Virus record (IMG/VR): IMGVR_UViG_3300046323_000362
Location: 1-42,954 of that record
DNA from: a virus
Direction: 5' to 3' (one strand)
DNA length: 42,954 nucleotides
Under the pieces are notes generated by a model. It was not told the DNA's origin. It did not search any database and saw nothing but the letters and a program-made list of their open reading frames with translations. The position numbers were made by a program, and so were the translations under genes. This document shows, piece by piece, positions 10,101 to 17,796 of this stretch (the first letter of the stretch is position 1; each line of letters begins with the position of its first letter).

Positions 10101-12805
10101 ATGGGTTTACTGTAAGTTTAGGTAAAGGTATCTCTAGCACTCTTACACAGTTAGGCTTAGATGGTGCAATGGCCCAAATAGACAGCCTTATAAATGGGGA
10201 GATAGTACACAGAGATCTAAATAATGATAGTGTAGCTATTGTAGCTGTGCCTAAGTCGGCTATTGATGCCACAGAAGGTAACACTATTTCAGATAAATTT
10301 GAAAATTGGTTAGTAGAAAATAATCACATAAACGAAAAAGGTGATCTAGCTATACCTAAGGAATTAAATGCCGGGTATCTTAGTGAGAGAAGCAAATTTG
10401 TATTAAGCAATACAGAAGCTTCAGAAAAAGAAAAACAAGCTAAATTAGAGGCTATTGAGAAAAAGTATGAGCCTAAATCCAAAGAAGAGACAGTAGCTAA
10501 GCTTAGAGCTCAAGAGAAAAAAGAATTAGCAGAAGCTATCCCTAACATAAACGATTACAAAGTAAACGGGAAAGTAGACAAGGATAAGATAACTAATGCA
10601 GAAGATAAGGCTAAGTTTGAAGAGATCTATGCTAAATACGACAAGCTTATTACCCCTTTATTGGAGGAAGCTAAAAAGCCAGAAGTACAACAAGCAAAGA
10701 AATCAATAAGACAGACTGTTACAGACATGATCAAAAACAGTCCATATCTTTTAGAATACTATGGGCAAGATGCTGTTCCACAAACACCAACTTCTGATGA
10801 AATTGAAGAGTTTTATGAACTAGCAGCTAAAGCTATAGATGATCCTAAGATTGATACTGATCTTATTGCATTTAAGAACCCTTACAACTCTAAGAGATTT
10901 ACTCCAACAACAAGACCATCTTTAACTAAGGCAGAGGTAATAAGATTACAAGAGCTTAATAATAAAATGGCAGATTGGCAATTATTAGAGGGAGTAGCAA
11001 ATGACTCAGGGATATCTATAAAAGATATGTTGTTACAAGATATAGCAACTAATCAATTCGTAGAGCCTAAGATAAACAGTGAGCTTACAGAAACAGAGCT
11101 TATAAACATATCTGAAAGAGAGCCAAAAGAAACTGACGAAGGAGAGGGAATAAGAAATGAAGAGGTATTACAGGTATATCAAAACGTAGTTATAAAAAGA
11201 AACAAGTTTGGCACCACAATATCTCACTTAACACTTCCAGGATTGATTTCAAGAATGGATGTAGCTGATACCGTAGCTTATGTAGAAACAGAGGTTGTAG
11301 ACAAAAAGGTAAAAACTGTACCTAATACAGCCAAAGATATCTCAGTTGCACAAGTAGCTGCTAACGTTAAGCCAGGGGCTAATTTTGTTGTAACATTTAA
11401 AGACGGAGCAACAGCTACAATAATTGTAGATAGAAGTGGAAGCTTAGTTATAAAGAAAGAGTCAGAAGTAAACAAAGTACTAGAAGAATCTGGTATGAGC
11501 TATATAGAGAACTCTTTTACAAAAGACTCAGGTTTCTCTCCGGTATACAGTAATGACACTGGTGAGATGATGCTTACAGATTTTAAAGACTCTAGCGAAT
11601 ACTCTCCTATGGAACTTTACAATATGGTTCCAGGAGATACAGTGACTTTCACACTTGATTTAACTAATGACTACAATCAAAAGATAATTCAAGATTATAT
11701 GGATGCTGTACAAGAGTTTTCAGATAAAGGCGGATTACCAGAAGTTGATGGAAAGATATCTCCAGAACTACTTAAGATAGAAAAAGACCTAGCTGATCAA
11801 TTAAAGATCAATGTAACGGACATCAAAGGTAGAAAACTTGGAGACTTGAAGGCTAACTATGACACAAACAATAGTCCAGAGTTTTTATTACTTAGAGAAG
11901 AAGCTTTAAATATTGTTAAGAGTAAAGGTGCAGGTACCATAGTAGATATAGATTTACAACTATCAAAAGAGAGTTTTGTAAAACATGTTTTCTTAGGTAT
12001 GCCTAACTTTAACATAGAAGAAGGAGCTATAAAATACTTTGAAATATCACCTAAAGCTGTTGTTGACTACGGATACGTACAGGATGGTAAAGTGGTACTA
12101 AAAGGCAACACTAAGAATGTAAGACAAGACTATGTGAAAAACTCGCTTAAGAAAGAAGGTTTGCCAGTAGTTGTGTTCAGTCAAGGTAAGTATCTTGTTG
12201 CTTTCCCTATGCAGTTGAAAGAAACGGCATCAAATATGGGGGATGTAGCAGCCGACAATTTAGCATCAGCTAAAAATTTAGGAGTTGGAGTGTTAGAGTT
12301 TAACAAGACTTTAGCAGAAAATGGATTATCACCAGCTACATACAATTTGTATTACTTAAGTGGAGACAACCAAAGCTTATCAGATATGAATGGAAAAGCT
12401 TCTGAAAGTTTACTCAAAGCCATAGATGACCTAAACAAGGTAAAACAAACAGTAGATGTATCTACATGGATGTTACCAGAGCATAGCAAAGAGAACTTAG
12501 TAAATGAGGCATCTTTAGCTATAGACATTGAAAATAACCCCCTATCTTCACCTAAGCCAATAATAAACTTAGATAGAATGGTAGATTTTACTAGAGATTG
12601 GTACTCTGAGTTACAAGCTACAGGGTCACTATCAGATGAAAAAGCTGCTGAAATAGCTAATAAGATCTTAAACAGAGAACCTATTACAGTTAAAGAGAAC
12701 GAAGCATCTGATCATCCATTAGTACAAGAGTATATTGATGAGCAGTTAAGCCTAAATCAAGATCAGCAATCTGATATAGATGACGCTAAGAACGAAGAAT
12801 GTTAA
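7139..12805 (+). CDS. Giant polyvalent/ejection-type protein with ART-like segment
   Basis: 1888 residues. The N-terminal quarter has several glycine-rich hydrophobic segments (about 128-152, 210-236, 346-363 and 476-489), as expected of proteins that insert in a membrane during DNA ejection. Residues about 640-960 are Glu/Lys-rich and likely coiled coil. At about 970-1090 is a segment starting FTHVTSEQEAKNIL (His975), followed by a VAIVAVPKSAID strand. This pattern (HxTS, then A..IL..GF) is typical of ADP-ribosyltransferase-like folds, though the remaining catalytic residues cannot be fixed by eye. The last 800 residues form mixed alpha/beta domains I do not recognise. It is co-directional with its neighbours and has no own promoter. 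Packaging in the virion is inferred from size and context. Confidence 0.82.
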   Translation: MQEDKLLDFKNQEIGFLVEDIRDKNREKALSVVAPIDDALANLGAMGKLPKQAPGTSLDSMIASATNKPKMVDYSNVKYEDVYSKYSDGTFTPRYDQYSTVNLDQEEVAASRQSSGDIWANALPKFTGKLLTNTIGQLGGIFYGIGAAVNTGSMQSIYDNSFMDAVNDANTFMDNKLPTYKSKADREATGLDYLTKQTTWADDFLNGTAFFGGAILSEAAIEWATGGAASSTALARWGAKLEQLPGFAKTLNAARKASNPASKAFATGKLSTGLATNLGKTGELLHTIRFTATSAGYESAFEANAYMKESEANYYNSFQEANGRMPTAEEEMDFRRNLKTSADGLFGFNMAIVGSSNLAIMGKWFDVKSPLTAPSKWANSKLFGVGYKKVGDEVVEITGNKLQKALGKSYGFAKPMFVEGVWEEGMQSVGTNTASNWVQAKYDPKYTKNTYDLVDSFSDGLAETYGTAEGWKEIQMGMLIGLLGGAAGNKYSTGKFNPEYSQAVAKNKLTVDTMNAYSGKRVAETMAYANRVQSANEASEQAQAAGDFTGSELARQSAALAQLNFAYNLDYMDDAMENTITSIRNIDNQSLMTEYGVDEKSAEDMKAKMIEEYKGTAESYKKNRDFAEYFIGNKLSSEEKALLQKHDVNSLKEALAYELTLGEKADKFSKDILQAIKEKVGTTVAGQEVSDAMTIDDVLTKAGKQTKKEGERKVSEITKLKAKVTALEEEYKKVQNTFYNSVSEEEKKTLLGKLDSITSQKQEAETKRAELAKEYEALFTAAKMKNPFSKDGSSIVITAAKLDVLREQAGNVKSIISEYQKANPQESAQLEKLVEEYGRSLDAFQKYADLARQITDPSLGLRGKRNFISEIKRDKSPNEVTVEMLETLSGRMAQATEQVTQATIEGNERVKSAVEEAEAKKKGATIDKPTAEQKLNKKQKEIDKVNEEYNSEPIGSKAITDTISKLAEDNYLFTHVTSEQEAKNILANGFTVSLGKGISSTLTQLGLDGAMAQIDSLINGEIVHRDLNNDSVAIVAVPKSAIDATEGNTISDKFENWLVENNHINEKGDLAIPKELNAGYLSERSKFVLSNTEASEKEKQAKLEAIEKKYEPKSKEETVAKLRAQEKKELAEAIPNINDYKVNGKVDKDKITNAEDKAKFEEIYAKYDKLITPLLEEAKKPEVQQAKKSIRQTVTDMIKNSPYLLEYYGQDAVPQTPTSDEIEEFYELAAKAIDDPKIDTDLIAFKNPYNSKRFTPTTRPSLTKAEVIRLQELNNKMADWQLLEGVANDSGISIKDMLLQDIATNQFVEPKINSELTETELINISEREPKETDEGEGIRNEEVLQVYQNVVIKRNKFGTTISHLTLPGLISRMDVADTVAYVETEVVDKKVKTVPNTAKDISVAQVAANVKPGANFVVTFKDGATATIIVDRSGSLVIKKESEVNKVLEESGMSYIENSFTKDSGFSPVYSNDTGEMMLTDFKDSSEYSPMELYNMVPGDTVTFTLDLTNDYNQKIIQDYMDAVQEFSDKGGLPEVDGKISPELLKIEKDLADQLKINVTDIKGRKLGDLKANYDTNNSPEFLLLREEALNIVKSKGAGTIVDIDLQLSKESFVKHVFLGMPNFNIEEGAIKYFEISPKAVVDYGYVQDGKVVLKGNTKNVRQDYVKNSLKKEGLPVVVFSQGKYLVAFPMQLKETASNMGDVAADNLASAKNLGVGVLEFNKTLAENGLSPATYNLYYLSGDNQSLSDMNGKASESLLKAIDDLNKVKQTVDVSTWMLPEHSKENLVNEASLAIDIENNPLSSPKPIINLDRMVDFTRDWYSELQATGSLSDEKAAEIANKILNREPITVKENEASDHPLVQEYIDEQLSLNQDQQSDIDDAKNEEC

Positions 12806-12822
12806 TAAAAAAAGTTAACAAA

Positions 12823-12854
12823 TTTGGTTTTTACAAAAAAAAGTACTAATTTTG
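12823..12854 (+). promoter_or_regulatory. Bacteroidota-type promoter for the 12876 gene
   Basis: TTTG at 12823-12826, a 20-bp spacer, then TAATTTTG at 12847-12854 followed by CAT. It lies in the 70-bp gap between two giant genes. The ATG at 12876 is 22 nt downstream. An alternative TTG start at 12852 would fall inside the -7 element, which supports the ATG. Confidence 0.85.
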
Positions 12855-12875
12855 CATAAAAATAAACTAAGAAGA

Positions 12876-15800
12876 ATGAGCTTAAAGTGTAGAATTTATA
12901 AAGATGAAAATGGGGAGATTGATTTTGTTGAAACTGCCAATGGTAGTAGAAGTAAATTATTTGATACATTAGTAGATATAACAGGCGGTAATAAAAACAC
13001 CGCCTTAAATCTTTATGCCTTGACAGAAGTTGAGGATTTTAAAGACATTGCAGCGGCCAAAGTAAACTCTATTAAGAATAGAGTAAAAGGTTTAGCAAAA
13101 AAAGACAGTTTATCTAATAGTGTTATAGCTCAATATAATAAACTAGAAGACGGATCCACTCCAAAAGACATTACAGCTAATATAATAGAGAAACTATCTA
13201 ACACAGGTTTATCTAATAGTGTTGCAATGCTTAACGGGGCACAAATTGCAAGCAAACTAAGAGAGTTTGGTAGAGAGAATGTATCAGAGAATACTGCAGG
13301 GTTTGTACACAAAGGAAATGTGTATTTAAACTCAGATATTATGGACTTAGATACACCTATCCATGAGTTTGGCCATATCTATTTAGACTGGTTAAAAACT
13401 AATAAGCCTGAACTTTACGAGGCAGGGGCAGCTTTAGTAATTAAGAATAAACAAGAGGCTAAGTCTTATGTAAACTATGTTAAACAAAATCAACCTAATC
13501 TAGTAGAGGGTACTGAGGAGTTTAACAATGAGGTGCTTTCACAAGTTATAGGGGACCAAGGAGCAAAGCTTATCAACTCTAAAGTTAGAGGTAGCTTAAA
13601 ACAATGGTTAAACGATTTATTTGAGGCTATCAAAAATGTACTAGGGCTTTCAGACTATACAGCTAAACAGATTTCTTCTATGACATTAGGAGAGTTTGGT
13701 AAAGCTGCTGCTACAGACCTATTAACAAAGAAGTTTGAAGGAAGCAGAGACTTTACAGACTCAGACAGCATTATGCTATCTGTACTTTCTGACTATAGAG
13801 ACAATACTAGATTTAAGTTCTCAGATCTTATTTATCCAGACGTTGTTTTTAAAGATGTATCTAGCAAAGCAGAAACAAAAGTAGCAGTAGATTTCTACAA
13901 AAAGATTGTTAGTAAATTCAACAAAACTTTCGACAGAGATTTAAAACTAACCTCATCGAATACAGCAGAAGACTTCACAGTAACAGTTGAGTATGAAACA
14001 GGGCTTAAACCAAAGTACTTTGCATACCCAACAGCGACTATGGGAGAGCATGCTACAGTGGATAACATAGACAAAAATGTACCTTTAACAAGTCTTAGAC
14101 ATGAATTGATACATGAGATGCTTGTTAAGAATATTACAGATAAGTTTGAAAGAATAAACAACCTTGATAATAGTGCTAACATAGTATCTATAGAGGAGGT
14201 ACAAAGAAATAGAGCATACAACTACACATTAGAAGATGTGTTCTTTGAAAGAGTTGTAGAGAATGTAGAGAGAAACCCGGACAACAAAGATACTTTTGAA
14301 GTTTCTACTTTTGGTACAGACATCATAAACAGAGTTAAGAAAGAATTAGAAGGGGCTGAGATCACAAAAGACAATGTGATAAGCACTTTAGAAGAACTTT
14401 TTGATGGAAGTAACCCATGGTTAAAGTCTACAGTACTTGATATTTTTGAGAATAAAGTAGACTATTCTGTAGAGGACCTTTCTCAACTAAACGAAGAAGT
14501 AGGAATAATGTTCAAACAAAGGTTTGATCTTTCTAGAGATATCTTTAGTAAAGAACTACAAAGTAAAATATTTGACTTTGCTACTTTTTTCAACGAAGAG
14601 TATTCAGGGGTTCTTACTAGATTGAATAAAATAGAAAAAAGAAATAAACTTACTAGGGTAGTTCCTGGTAATACATTATTTGTAGAGAGTTTGCCGGCTG
14701 CTACAACTATAGCAAATGCTTACAAGAGGGATATGGGGATACCTTTATCAGAGACTCGTAAGATAGAAATGCTAGACATAGACAACAGCAAAAAAATAGC
14801 TCAAGAATTTGAGAGCATGGTAGACGAAAGAGGTAACCTAAGCTCTGAAACAAAAGAGGCTTACGATGCTTTAATAACAGAAACTTTAGCACAGTATGAA
14901 AAGATACTAGACTATGGTTATGTTATGGAGATCAATAATGATGAGCCCTATTCAAGTTCTAAAGAGATGATAGAAGACCTACGTGATAACAAACGTATGA
15001 AAGTATTTTCTACAGAGTCAGGATTTGGAGTAGGGGGAATAACAGCTGCTGAAAAAGCAAGTGACCCTAGACTTGAAACTACAAAGTTTACAGATGTAAA
15101 TGGATACCCTTTATTATTTAATGACGTATTCAGATTTGTACATGACTTTTTTGGACACGCTAAATTAGGAAATGGATTTGGTGCGATAGGTGAAGAGAAT
15201 GCTTGGAATGTACATTACGAGATGTACTCTCCAAAAGCTAAGAGAGCGATGACAACTGAGACAAGAGGTCAAAATTCTTGGGTTAATTTCTCAGGAGTTA
15301 ATGATGAAGCTTTTGCTCTTAGAGATCAAGCTAGAAAGCTTAGAAAAGAGGGTAAATTGGAAGAAGCAAATGCTATCACTAGTCAAGTATACGATATGAT
15401 GAAGTTTGCAGATCAAAAGCTAGGTCTTATGCCTATGTGGGTATCAAAAGCAAACTACACATCTCTAGAAGATAGAAGATCAATAGAAGTTGATGGAAGC
15501 AAGATATTCTTCAGAAACCAAATCAACCCTATAACAGGGGAAGCTACAGGTAAAGTAGAGATGGAGTTGATAGAGACACCAGTAGAGCTAAGAGGCCAAG
15601 GTAAAGCAAGAGAGACGTTCAAAACAGCTTTAAGATATACAGACTCTTTAGGAAAAGATACAGTCTTAACAATAGCAAGTAGAGATAAATTTACTACAGA
15701 TGCCGGACTAGAGAGATTCTATTCATCATTAGGTTACTCTAAGACATCGGACTTTGAAATGGAGAGAAAGGCTAAGCCAGTTCTTCCTGCAAGCTATGAT

Positions 15801-17702
15801 GATAATGGAGAGCCTGGAGTTAAGGATTTGATGGAGTACATAAACTCTACTAGCACATCTGAAAAGTTATCAATAGAAGATCAAATTGTTTCAAGAAATG
15901 TAGCATTATCTATGGGGGCAAAATCTTCTGATGAACTTATTTCAAACCTAGAGAAAGCTATACTAAAAAATGGAATGTTTGTTTTTGATAAAGGATCTCT
16001 TCAAAAAAGTGGAGTGTTTAATAAGTATGAAGCTACTAAAATAGCAAACTCATTGCCTTTACAAAGAAGCATAAAAAATGCATTTTTACAATTAAAAAAT
16101 ACAGAGCCTTTTACACTAGAGTACGATGAAAATTTTATCACTACTATAGGTTCACAACTTAATATTTTTGGTAAGCAGGAAGCTATGAACCCGTTTGTAG
16201 CAGAAGCAGAATTAGCTACAGATATTGCAGGAATTAGCGAGGAAGAAGTTGCAGATTACTTACTACCAGAACTTGGAGAGAAGTACTTAAGCAACCCAAA
16301 ATTCAAAGAGGCTGTAAACAATATAGCTCTGAATAACAAGCTTACAAATGTAAAGGTAGTAAAAGACGGATTGCTAGAGGACAAAACAGTAGAAATAGAA
16401 GAGACTATAGCTAACACATTAATAGACACTGAGAACCAGGAATTAGCCGAAAATATAAGGTTTATAAATGAGGATATTTCAGAAGAAGTTTGGGACGAAA
16501 ATCCAAACCTAGTTGTAAGAGTCTTGGAGGCTATAAAGAAAGATGCTATTAATAGTGGTATAGACTTAAAGGATATTTCAACCAGAGTTCTTAGCAATAG
16601 TAGAGAGGACATTTTATATTTATTAGAAACTGTTGAAAACCTATTACAAGATGGTTTAACAGAACCTAACGTAAGAGAGTTCTCAGTAGCTTATAAAAAG
16701 TTCTTTGAGTTAGATACTATAGAGACCCAAGTAATAAAGACAGACAGTGAATTTGATGTAGTAGTTGAGGCGAATATGTCTGAGTACGAATTATTCAAAA
16801 ACTTTGGTTTAGTTAAAAAGCAGGGGGATATCTACAGACAGACAGAAGAGCAATCACTAGAAGATCTATACGAAGCAATTCTTGAATATCCAGAGGTAAT
16901 ACCATCAGATATCACAACAGTAGAAGATCTGAAATCTTTTGTAGAAAAAGATATTACAAACTTAGAAGTTTCTGACTATGAAGTAGATCCAGATATGTTA
17001 GCTAAGATGTACTTATACAAAAGGTATTTTGGATTCCCTATTAAAGCTAGGGAGATACAGGTTTCTACAGAAGGCTTAAACAAAGTTACATCTAGCCCTG
17101 AGTACTTAGTTACAGAATTTGTAAAAGAGTTCAACAAGTGGGTCCTAGAGACAGAGAATAAGTACTTCAAGGTAACAGAAAAAGGTATAGAGTTAACAGA
17201 AAAAGACCCTTTATCAAAAGAGGAGGCTATCTTAACTGTACCAGAAGAGTTCTTGAAAGATCTCTCAGAGTATGATGCATTATCAAAAAACCTTAATTTA
17301 GGTATAGAGTCAAAAGAACTAGTTTTTGAAGACTACGATAGTCAATCACAACAAAGAGACTTCTTTGCTAATAACCCAAGCCTTGCTAAAAAGTTATCAG
17401 GAGATTACTTATACATAGAAGACGGTGTACTAGCTGCTAAGAATGAAACTGAGACTTTTGTAAGAACACCACAGGGGGTTTTTGAAATGATATACGAAGC
17501 AGGGAACGTTAAGTTTTACAACAAACTGCCATCTATGGATGCAAATTTTAAATTGATCGGTTTAGAAAAACCTTTATCGGATGTCAATTTTAATAAGTAT
17601 CAGTATCTAGAGAATTCACCAAGTGAGTTTAAGGTGGCTAAAAACTACTATACTAAACAAGAGTTGAAACAAATAGACGATGAATATTTCAACTGTCAAT
17701 AA
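12876..17702 (+). CDS. Giant polyvalent protein: two HExxH motifs, HDFFGH domain, GNAT
   Basis: 1608 residues from the ATG at 12876; a longer version starting with TTG at 12852 would begin inside the promoter. The first 55 residues resemble the N-terminus of the 17797 protein. A metallopeptidase-like motif HEFGH is at 163-167, after LDTPI. A second motif, HELIH, is at 409-413. Residues about 590-860 match a phage polyvalent-protein domain I recognise by its motifs: LAQYEKI, STESGFG, HDFFGH (756-761), GEENAW, TETRGQNSW and GLMPMW; its activity is unknown. Residues about 895-970 look like a GNAT acetyltransferase, with RGQGKA (906-911) as the acetyl-CoA loop and FYSSLGY near the end. The remainder is Glu/Lys-rich and unrecognised. 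A promoter precedes it and a hairpin terminator follows, so it is its own transcription unit. It is likely delivered with the phage DNA to act on host proteins (inference). Confidence 0.85.
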   Translation: MSLKCRIYKDENGEIDFVETANGSRSKLFDTLVDITGGNKNTALNLYALTEVEDFKDIAAAKVNSIKNRVKGLAKKDSLSNSVIAQYNKLEDGSTPKDITANIIEKLSNTGLSNSVAMLNGAQIASKLREFGRENVSENTAGFVHKGNVYLNSDIMDLDTPIHEFGHIYLDWLKTNKPELYEAGAALVIKNKQEAKSYVNYVKQNQPNLVEGTEEFNNEVLSQVIGDQGAKLINSKVRGSLKQWLNDLFEAIKNVLGLSDYTAKQISSMTLGEFGKAAATDLLTKKFEGSRDFTDSDSIMLSVLSDYRDNTRFKFSDLIYPDVVFKDVSSKAETKVAVDFYKKIVSKFNKTFDRDLKLTSSNTAEDFTVTVEYETGLKPKYFAYPTATMGEHATVDNIDKNVPLTSLRHELIHEMLVKNITDKFERINNLDNSANIVSIEEVQRNRAYNYTLEDVFFERVVENVERNPDNKDTFEVSTFGTDIINRVKKELEGAEITKDNVISTLEELFDGSNPWLKSTVLDIFENKVDYSVEDLSQLNEEVGIMFKQRFDLSRDIFSKELQSKIFDFATFFNEEYSGVLTRLNKIEKRNKLTRVVPGNTLFVESLPAATTIANAYKRDMGIPLSETRKIEMLDIDNSKKIAQEFESMVDERGNLSSETKEAYDALITETLAQYEKILDYGYVMEINNDEPYSSSKEMIEDLRDNKRMKVFSTESGFGVGGITAAEKASDPRLETTKFTDVNGYPLLFNDVFRFVHDFFGHAKLGNGFGAIGEENAWNVHYEMYSPKAKRAMTTETRGQNSWVNFSGVNDEAFALRDQARKLRKEGKLEEANAITSQVYDMMKFADQKLGLMPMWVSKANYTSLEDRRSIEVDGSKIFFRNQINPITGEATGKVEMELIETPVELRGQGKARETFKTALRYTDSLGKDTVLTIASRDKFTTDAGLERFYSSLGYSKTSDFEMERKAKPVLPASYDDNGEPGVKDLMEYINSTSTSEKLSIEDQIVSRNVALSMGAKSSDELISNLEKAILKNGMFVFDKGSLQKSGVFNKYEATKIANSLPLQRSIKNAFLQLKNTEPFTLEYDENFITTIGSQLNIFGKQEAMNPFVAEAELATDIAGISEEEVADYLLPELGEKYLSNPKFKEAVNNIALNNKLTNVKVVKDGLLEDKTVEIEETIANTLIDTENQELAENIRFINEDISEEVWDENPNLVVRVLEAIKKDAINSGIDLKDISTRVLSNSREDILYLLETVENLLQDGLTEPNVREFSVAYKKFFELDTIETQVIKTDSEFDVVVEANMSEYELFKNFGLVKKQGDIYRQTEEQSLEDLYEAILEYPEVIPSDITTVEDLKSFVEKDITNLEVSDYEVDPDMLAKMYLYKRYFGFPIKAREIQVSTEGLNKVTSSPEYLVTEFVKEFNKWVLETENKYFKVTEKGIELTEKDPLSKEEAILTVPEEFLKDLSEYDALSKNLNLGIESKELVFEDYDSQSQQRDFFANNPSLAKKLSGDYLYIEDGVLAAKNETETFVRTPQGVFEMIYEAGNVKFYNKLPSMDANFKLIGLEKPLSDVNFNKYQYLENSPSEFKVAKNYYTKQELKQIDDEYFNCQ

Positions 17703-17708
17703 TAAGAA

Positions 17709-17739
17709 AAGGCTGCTGAAAAGTAGCCTTAACTTTTTT
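17709..17739 (+). terminator. Intrinsic terminator after the 12876 gene
   Basis: A 9-bp stem (17709-17717 with 17722-17730, one G-U pair) with a GAAA loop is followed by six T at 17734-17739. It starts 7 nt after the stop codon and just before the next promoter. Confidence 0.8.
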
Positions 17740-17745
17740 AATGTA

Positions 17746-17777
17746 TTTGGATATCACAAATAAAAACCTTAATTTTG
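17746..17777 (+). promoter_or_regulatory. Bacteroidota-type promoter for the 17797 gene
   Basis: TTTG at 17746-17749, a 20-bp spacer and TAATTTTG at 17770-17777 followed by CAT. The start codon is 20 nt downstream. The arrangement is nearly identical to the promoter before 12876. Confidence 0.85.
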
Positions 17778-17796
17778 CATTATAATAATAAAAAAT

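Noticed and set aside
12800-12822. GTTAA...TTAAC inverted repeat after the 7139 gene as a terminator
   Set aside because: Only a 5-bp AT-rich stem without a following T-run; too weak.
12852-12875. TTG start at 12852 for the giant gene
   Set aside because: It lies inside the -7 promoter element; the ATG at 12876 gives an N-terminus matching the 17797 paralogous module.
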